Shown here: positions 44,478-49,094 of the stretch, piece by piece
Numbering within the stretch: position 1 is the stretch's first letter
Layout: each line of letters starts with the position of its first letter
From: CAZWDL01 sp964632995
GTDB lineage: Bacteria > Bacteroidota > Bacteroidia > Chitinophagales > Saprospiraceae
DNA: 49,094 nt
Reading direction: 5' to 3'
NCBI GenBank assembly: GCA_964632995.1
Contig: CAZWDL010000046.1
Location: 1-49,094, forward strand
Position numbers and translations under genes: made by a program
The notes under the pieces: model-generated
Database searches by the model: none
Told to the model about the DNA's origin: nothing
The model's input: the letters and a program-made list of their open reading frames with translations, nothing else

Positions 44478-44485
44478 TAATTTTG
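44478..44485 (+). promoter_or_regulatory. -7 element for mnmA
   Basis: TAATTTTG matches TAnnTTTG exactly, 29 bases before the mnmA start codon. No TTTG is found at the -33 spacing. Confidence 0.5.
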
Positions 44486-44514
44486 TCAGTTCAACAGAAA
44501 AAGGGATTTTTAGC

Positions 44515-45621
44515 ATGAGTAAGCAGGGAAAAGTATTGGTGGCCATGAGTGGCGGTATCGACAGTACCGTGACTGCCATGATGCTGCACGAAGAAGGTTA
44601 CGAGGTCATCGGAATTACGATGAAAACCTGGGATTACGCTAATTCCGGCGGGTCGTCCAAAGAGACGGGCTGTTGTAGCCTGGATTCCATCAATGACGCC
44701 CGTCAGGTCGCTGTCAATATGGGCTTTCATCATTTCATTGTTGATATCAGAGAGGAATTTGGCGACTACGTTATTGATAACTTCGTCGATGAATACCTGG
44801 CGGGGCGTACCCCCAACCCTTGTGTGCTTTGCAATACCCATATCAAATGGGACGCGCTTCTGCGCCGGGCCGATGCGCTCGACTGTGAGTTTATCGCCAC
44901 CGGGCACTACGCCATCATCAACGAACACCAGGGACGCAAATACATCACCCGCGCCGTCGATCGCAATAAAGACCAGTCCTACGTACTCTGGGGCCTCAGT
45001 CAGGAGTGCCTGAACCGCAGCCGCTTTCCGCTGGGCGAATATACCAAACCCGAAGTGCGGCAGATGGCCGCTGACCTAGGCTACGCCGAGCTGTCGAAAA
45101 AGGCGGAGAGTTACGAAATCTGCTTCGTTCCCGATAACGACTATCGCGGCTTTCTGAAGCGTCGGGTGGAAGGCCTGGAGGAACGCGTCGACGGTGGCAA
45201 CTTCGTCGATACCGAGGGCAATGTGCTCGGCCGGCATAAGGGGTATCCCTTCTACACAGTCGGGCAACGCAAAGGGCTGGGCATCGCTTTCGGACAACCC
45301 ATGTACGTCACCGGAATCGAACCGGAGACCAACACCGTCGTCCTGGGAACAGTGGACGAACTGGTACGCAACGGGATGACCGTAGGCAAAGTTAATCCGA
45401 TGAAGTACACCGATGTTCCCGACGGCATGGAAGCCGTCACGAAAATCCGTTATCGTGACAATGGTACGCTAAGCCTGCTGCGCAATAAAGGCGCTCAGGT
45501 GGATGTGGAGTTCTTCGCTAACGTGCGCGGGGTGGCCCCGGGACAGTCCGCCGTTTTCTACGAAGGGGATGATGTCATCGGCGGCGGCATCATATATGGC
45601 AGCTCCCTGTCGGATAGTTGA
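44515..45621 (+). CDS. mnmA: tRNA 2-thiouridylase MnmA
   Basis: MnmA activates U34 of tRNAs for Lys, Glu and Gln with ATP and inserts sulfur passed from a persulfide relay. The 368-residue protein has the PP-loop MSGGIDSTV (11-19), NPCVLCN (Cys106 aligned with the catalytic Cys) and ESYEICFVPDN (Cys203, the persulfide Cys), then VGQRKGLGIAFG and the C-terminal beta-barrel. All catalytic residues are present. It is a single gene ended by a strong terminator. Confidence 0.98.
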   Translation: MSKQGKVLVAMSGGIDSTVTAMMLHEEGYEVIGITMKTWDYANSGGSSKETGCCSLDSINDARQVAVNMGFHHFIVDIREEFGDYVIDNFVDEYLAGRTPNPCVLCNTHIKWDALLRRADALDCEFIATGHYAIINEHQGRKYITRAVDRNKDQSYVLWGLSQECLNRSRFPLGEYTKPEVRQMAADLGYAELSKKAESYEICFVPDNDYRGFLKRRVEGLEERVDGGNFVDTEGNVLGRHKGYPFYTVGQRKGLGIAFGQPMYVTGIEPETNTVVLGTVDELVRNGMTVGKVNPMKYTDVPDGMEAVTKIRYRDNGTLSLLRNKGAQVDVEFFANVRGVAPGQSAVFYEGDDVIGGGIIYGSSLSDS

Positions 45622-45654
45622 TCCGGACAGCCAGATTTGCCATGAAAAGACTTT

Positions 45655-45693
45655 CGCCCAAAATGCTGAAGCAGGCATTTTGGGCGTTCTTTT
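45655..45693 (+). terminator. Rho-independent terminator after mnmA
   Basis: A 12-bp perfect stem, CGCCCAAAATGC (45655-45666) with GCATTTTGGGCG (45675-45686), encloses an 8-base loop and is followed by TTCTTTT. It separates mnmA from the lipoprotein gene. Confidence 0.9.
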
Positions 45694-45713
45694 AGCAGAA
45701 CCTAATTATCGAT

Positions 45714-46496
45714 ATGAACAACTGCCGATTACTCCTTATGCTTTCTCTCTTTCTGGTCCTGATCAGTGGATGTAGCGACTCAACGGTGGAGGATATCAAT
45801 ACCGGTGATTTTGGTTACGACTACTATCCCCTTGAGGTAGGGCGCTCCTATTTCTATGAGGTGGACTCCGTTATCTTCCGGCAGGGCACCGGCGAAAGGG
45901 CGTTGCGGGACAGCTCCCGCACTTTGTTTCGCGAAGTGATCGTCGACACCCTGCGCGACAATACCGGCGCCCTGGTCTATCGCATAGAACGCTACGAGCG
46001 GCCGGATGAGCAGTCACCCTGGCAGATCACTAAAGTGCTTACCGCTTCCCACAACGCTACCCAGGCGCTGCGCACGGAAGACAATCTCCGTTTTATCAAG
46101 CTCGTCTTCCCCCTGCGCACCGGAAAGGAGTGGGATGGGAATCGGTTTTTGTCGGGGACTGTTAATTTTGAGGGTAGCACTAAGAGCGTAAATATTTTTA
46201 AAGACTGGCAAGACTACCGAGTTGAAGCGGTGGGGCAACCAGAAACAGTTGCCGGCCAGGCCTACGATGAAGTGACCACTGTTCTTCAGACTGAATTTGA
46301 AAGTGCCACTGATTGGCGATATGCAAAAGAACAATACGCCAAAGGAATAGGACTGGTGTACAGGGAGTGGCAAATCTTACATACTCAGTGTAAACTCTGC
46401 TGTAAAATGGATTTCTCTGATTGTATTAACCTCACCTGGGAGGAAAAAGTAGAAGACGGCTTCACCCTGAAGCAACGGCTGCTGCGTTATGAGTAG
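45714..46496 (+). CDS. Lipoprotein of unknown function
   Basis: This 260-residue protein has a lipobox LISGC (Cys20) after a hydrophobic signal. The mature part begins with an acidic, Tyr-rich stretch (GDFGYDYYPLEVGRSYFYEV) and is predicted beta-rich. A late cluster of cysteines, HTQCKLCCKMDFSDC, is unusual and could bind metal or form disulfides. I recognise no family. It follows the mnmA terminator by 20 bases and precedes rimM by 38, so it may be cotranscribed with rimM. Confidence 0.8.
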   Translation: MNNCRLLLMLSLFLVLISGCSDSTVEDINTGDFGYDYYPLEVGRSYFYEVDSVIFRQGTGERALRDSSRTLFREVIVDTLRDNTGALVYRIERYERPDEQSPWQITKVLTASHNATQALRTEDNLRFIKLVFPLRTGKEWDGNRFLSGTVNFEGSTKSVNIFKDWQDYRVEAVGQPETVAGQAYDEVTTVLQTEFESATDWRYAKEQYAKGIGLVYREWQILHTQCKLCCKMDFSDCINLTWEEKVEDGFTLKQRLLRYE

Positions 46497-46534
46497 GATG
46501 GGTAAATATGGTATGGCGGGTAATTGAGAAAATC

Positions 46535-47050
46535 ATGGAAGCTTACATTGAGATAGGACATACGAAAAAAACGTACGGCGTCAACGGAGAGCTGAAGGTG
46601 CACATCGAAGAGCACTTCCAGGAAGACTTTCGGGAGGCCGGGGTGCTTTTTCTGGAAATACAGGGCGGGCAGGTGCCTTTTTTTATTGAGAATCAGCGGG
46701 AAGCCGGCGCCTGGCTGGTTAAGCTCGACGAAGTGGACACCCCGGAAGAGGCGGTGCCGCTGACGGGCAAAAAGATCTTCTTGCGCCGGGAGGACCTTCG
46801 CCATACCGATGGAGAAGTGGAGGAGGTAAGCGATTTACGCTTGTTGGAGGGCTTTACCATTGTGGATATTGAAGCCGGTGTGATAGGGGTCATTGAAGAA
46901 GTGATAGAGCTGCCTCAGCAACTGACCGCGGTTGTGGAATACGAAGGGCGGGAAGTACTCATTCCCCTTAGCGAAAAGTTGATTACGGGAGTAGACCCGG
47001 AAGAGCAGGTGATCGAGATGGATTTGCCGGAAGGTTTACTGGATCTGTAG
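46535..47050 (+). CDS. rimM: Ribosome maturation factor RimM
   Basis: RimM assists 30S subunit assembly near the S19 site. From ATG 46535 the 171-residue protein has an N-terminal RimM domain (IEIGHTKKTYGVNGELKVHI, VKLDEVDTPEEAVPLTGKKIF) and a PRC-barrel (LLEGFTIVDIEAGVIGVIEE, VLIPLSEKLI). A start at 46508 would add nine residues ahead of the conserved opening. In many bacteria rimM lies in an rpsP-rimM-trmD-rplS operon; here it follows a lipoprotein gene and converges with the pseudo-amylase, 12 bases away. Confidence 0.95.
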   Translation: MEAYIEIGHTKKTYGVNGELKVHIEEHFQEDFREAGVLFLEIQGGQVPFFIENQREAGAWLVKLDEVDTPEEAVPLTGKKIFLRREDLRHTDGEVEEVSDLRLLEGFTIVDIEAGVIGVIEEVIELPQQLTAVVEYEGREVLIPLSEKLITGVDPEEQVIEMDLPEGLLDL

Positions 47051-47062
47051 GCAGGCATTCTC

Positions 47063-48949
47063 TCACAAATTCACGATGCGCTGCGTCCACTGTTTGTTTC
47101 TTTTCGTGGTGAACTTGATGAAATACACCCCACGAGGGTATTTGCTCAGATCTACCTCTGTTTTATTGATTCCCTGCTTAAGGTAGCTTTGATTGGAAAA
47201 GACCCGCTCCCCGTCGGCATTATAGATGCTCAGTTCCACGTCTGCTGAGAAATTGCTCATAATTTGTATCGTCTGAACAGATTCTTGCTCACTCATAATT
47301 TTAAATTGCCATTCCTCCCCCGGGATCCTGACTTCCTCTACCGGTGAATATTCGAAGCGGCCGTTATGATCTATCGCCTTGACGCGGTAGTAAAGGCTTT
47401 CATTGGGAAAAATATTTTCGTCGATGAAAAGATAGGCGGCACTCTGGCGCTGGCTGCCCATAGCAGGAATCCAGCTGATGTCCTGAAACTGTTTGCCGTT
47501 AATGGAGCGTTCCAGTTGATAACCTTTCAGCTTGTTTTCCTCCGGGACTTCCCAGCTTAGTTCTACGTAATCTTCCACTCTTTCGGCAGAAAAGTCGATA
47601 CTGCTGGTGATTACCTTTTCGGCTCTGCCCTGCACCCAAACAGAGTAGGAATGTGGCGGCACTTCCAGATAAACCGCATTGGACACCTGCCGGCTGCTAT
47701 CGAAACCTACGTGGGCGATGGGCGTTTTCGAGCGGCCCAGGATATCGGTAAAATGATCGCCTGGCGCCACATTGGCCATATTGATCTCCTGAAGCACCCG
47801 CAGGGTGGTGTCGGCAAAATTTATTACGGCCAGTACATCCTTACCCTCTTCTGCCTGCTGGCCGGCCAGGGTATTGCTTCCGTCAAACTGCATGATCAGC
47901 GCCCGTTCCGTCCCGGCGCCCTCTTCAGCGGAAAGAAAAACGCCGGCGCGTTCGCTTCCTTTGCGATTGAGGTACTCTACACTGGTGGAGTTGTAAATGA
48001 ATTGCTGATGAGTCTTGATCAGCTGATCGATATCTTCCTGCAGGGCCGGTTTGTCTATAAAGTATTCAATCTCGGACTCCGGTCCGAAATAATCGCCGTA
48101 AAAAACCGCCGGCAAGCCGAGTTGGTTATTCAGAAGCAGATAAGCGTAGGCCAGTAGAGGCGATTCGATGAGATCGTCCGCGTCGCCGGAAATACCATTG
48201 GGATTGTAAAATTCCGGGCTGTTGACCAAGGTAACGATTTTAAAACCTGACAGTGCCGTCACATCGCGAATACTTTGCTCGAAAACCTGACGGACATCGT
48301 AGTCTGCCTCACTCGTAGCCCGGCGCAGGGCCTCCCGCAGCGGATAATCGAATACGCGGGTGTCCAGCTCATTACCTATCGTATCCGGAATCTGACTTTC
48401 CAGCGCGTTGACGAAGGAAGCCAGCCGCTGTGGCGAAGTTTTTTCACTGGTGCGAATGGCGAGTAGCGAAGGTAGCTTTTTTTCCGCCTGTAATTGCCTG
48501 AGCAGTTCCGCTAAGGCCTGAGGTGCTATTTCCTGGTCGGCAAGCAGCCGGAATCCTTTGACTTTGAGATATTGAGACATGCGGTCGATCTGCTGTAAAG
48601 GGAAACGCAAAGAATCGGAGCTAGCGGGGCTTTTGTGAAAGGCCACATCGGTAAAAGCGTCCATCCCCGTTTGTTGCAGCGCCTCTATCAGTTTTTTCAC
48701 CTGCTCCTCCTGACCGGTGTAGAAGGAGGGTAGCCATACATAGGAAAAACCAGCGTGGCTCAATGCCGGCGCCTGTTCCTTCACCTTTTCCACCCAGAAA
48801 TTAAGAGAAGCCGGATCGATTTCTGAAGCCGCATCGTCCGGACAATCCCAGTAGCACCCTTGTAGTATAAAATCCTGGCTGTATACAGCAGAACTCATTA
48901 CCAGAAGAAAGGAAATCATGATTGCGTGAATTGGGTACTGGTTCACCAT
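47063..48949 (-). CDS. T9SS-exported GH13 alpha-amylase-like protein lacking catalytic residues
   Basis: A 628-residue secreted protein (signal 1-25, VYSQ; ATG 48919 is an alternative start). FILQGCYWDCPDD and FSYVWLPSFYTG match the opening of GH13 (subfamily 5-like) amylases, and VFDYPLREALRRA, YDVRQVFEQS and LGLPAVFYGDYFGP match later barrel segments. The catalytic regions are degenerate: region I reads FTDVAFHK (100-106), region II KGFRLLADQ (131-139) where the nucleophile Asp is Leu135, region III LAIRTSE (163-169) without the acid Glu after VG, and region IV LVNSPEF (241-247) in place of NHD. The loop-rich segment after strand 2 is missing. A C-terminal amylase-like beta domain (about 365-445), an Fn3-like domain (about 450-543) and a type A T9SS sorting domain (about 545-628) follow. 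It probably binds glucans or proteins and is unlikely to hydrolyse them. Confidence 0.8.
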   Translation of the reverse strand: MVNQYPIHAIMISFLLVMSSAVYSQDFILQGCYWDCPDDAASEIDPASLNFWVEKVKEQAPALSHAGFSYVWLPSFYTGQEEQVKKLIEALQQTGMDAFTDVAFHKSPASSDSLRFPLQQIDRMSQYLKVKGFRLLADQEIAPQALAELLRQLQAEKKLPSLLAIRTSEKTSPQRLASFVNALESQIPDTIGNELDTRVFDYPLREALRRATSEADYDVRQVFEQSIRDVTALSGFKIVTLVNSPEFYNPNGISGDADDLIESPLLAYAYLLLNNQLGLPAVFYGDYFGPESEIEYFIDKPALQEDIDQLIKTHQQFIYNSTSVEYLNRKGSERAGVFLSAEEGAGTERALIMQFDGSNTLAGQQAEEGKDVLAVINFADTTLRVLQEINMANVAPGDHFTDILGRSKTPIAHVGFDSSRQVSNAVYLEVPPHSYSVWVQGRAEKVITSSIDFSAERVEDYVELSWEVPEENKLKGYQLERSINGKQFQDISWIPAMGSQRQSAAYLFIDENIFPNESLYYRVKAIDHNGRFEYSPVEEVRIPGEEWQFKIMSEQESVQTIQIMSNFSADVELSIYNADGERVFSNQSYLKQGINKTEVDLSKYPRGVYFIKFTTKRNKQWTQRIVNL

Positions 48950-49041
48950 GAGACAGCGCTTGGAGGGTTTTAGAAAAAATCGTATCGGATTGGTTTCCGG
49001 GGTGGATCTGCTCAGTGGGGATTAGTTCAGGAGTAGTACTG

Positions 49042-49094
49042 AGAGGCTGTTTCACTTAATTCTTCAGTTTTCTTATGCCTCTTTTTCCGTCATG
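49042..49094. repeat. Right copy of the 53-bp perfect terminal inverted repeat
   Basis: This is the exact reverse complement of bases 1-53. It begins AGAGGCTGTTTCAC and runs to the window end, 92 bases upstream of the start of the pseudo-amylase gene. Identity stops at base 49041 (G, against A at 54 on the complementary side). Repeat or IS edge; see the left copy. Confidence 0.95.

Noticed and set aside
47063..48949. Pseudo-amylase as a frameshifted or assembly-damaged amylase
   Set aside because: One uninterrupted frame runs from signal peptide to sorting domain; the altered residues lie in well-aligned segments, so a frameshift does not explain them.
1..49094. Whole window as a circular plasmid or phage with terminal overlap
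   Set aside because: The terminal match is inverted, not direct, and the content is housekeeping genes.

Overview
The window reads as chromosomal DNA of a Bacteroidota bacterium, most likely of the Saprospiria (Lewinella-like) group. Pointers are two proteins with type IX secretion (T9SS) C-terminal sorting domains, DUF3822, DUF4296 and DUF4369/TlpA-type proteins, a bactofilin, a large alpha-2-macroglobulin, and Bacteroidota-type promoter elements (TAnnTTTG) ahead of several genes. Assignment below phylum is inference. Most genes are housekeeping or envelope genes and there is no phage or plasmid block. The two window ends carry the same 53 bases in inverted orientation; this looks like the outer edge of a repeated element (possibly an IS) at which the sequence or assembly stops.

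Layout, left to right. A 1520-residue secreted protein of unknown function (125-4687) ends at a strong hairpin, followed by tRNA-Ser(GCT) and tRNA-Pro(TGG), each with a terminator, and then dnaA on the minus strand. A 480-base gap with an orphan terminator separates dnaA from a MacA-like adaptor / MacB-like permease / TolC-like channel operon (7322-11643) that lacks its ATPase gene. Next come a nitroreductase, a small helical secreted protein, a T9SS-exported Asp-box (sialidase-fold) protein, an MmcQ/YjbR protein, a FAD oxidoreductase that starts with TTG, and a 2041-residue alpha-2-macroglobulin with an intact thioester motif.

The middle (23.6-34.1 kb) holds a DUF697-SHOCT protein, tsaD, a bactofilin operon running into DUF3822 and rsmD, then argS, glnS, pyrR and pyrB. 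The right part (34.2-47.1 kb) carries a TlpA-like thiol-disulfide protein, an SDR oxidoreductase, a SixA-type phosphatase with a DUF4296 lipoprotein, a PhoB/PhoR-type two-component pair, an ABC-F ATPase followed by a heptanucleotide tandem repeat, an OmpA-family lipoprotein divergent from a small secreted cohesin-like protein, an RlpA-SPOR protein, mnmA, a lipoprotein and rimM.

The last gene (47063-48949, minus) is the most unusual one. It is recognisably related to GH13 alpha-amylases, but all three catalytic carboxylates appear to be replaced and part of the barrel is missing, while the T9SS export signal is kept; it looks like a secreted pseudo-amylase. I found no CRISPR array, rRNA, phage genes, toxin-antitoxin pair or recognisable defence system. 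Apart from the pseudo-amylase, the 1520-residue secreted protein and a possible small RNA upstream of the efflux operon, I see no convincing undescribed system.
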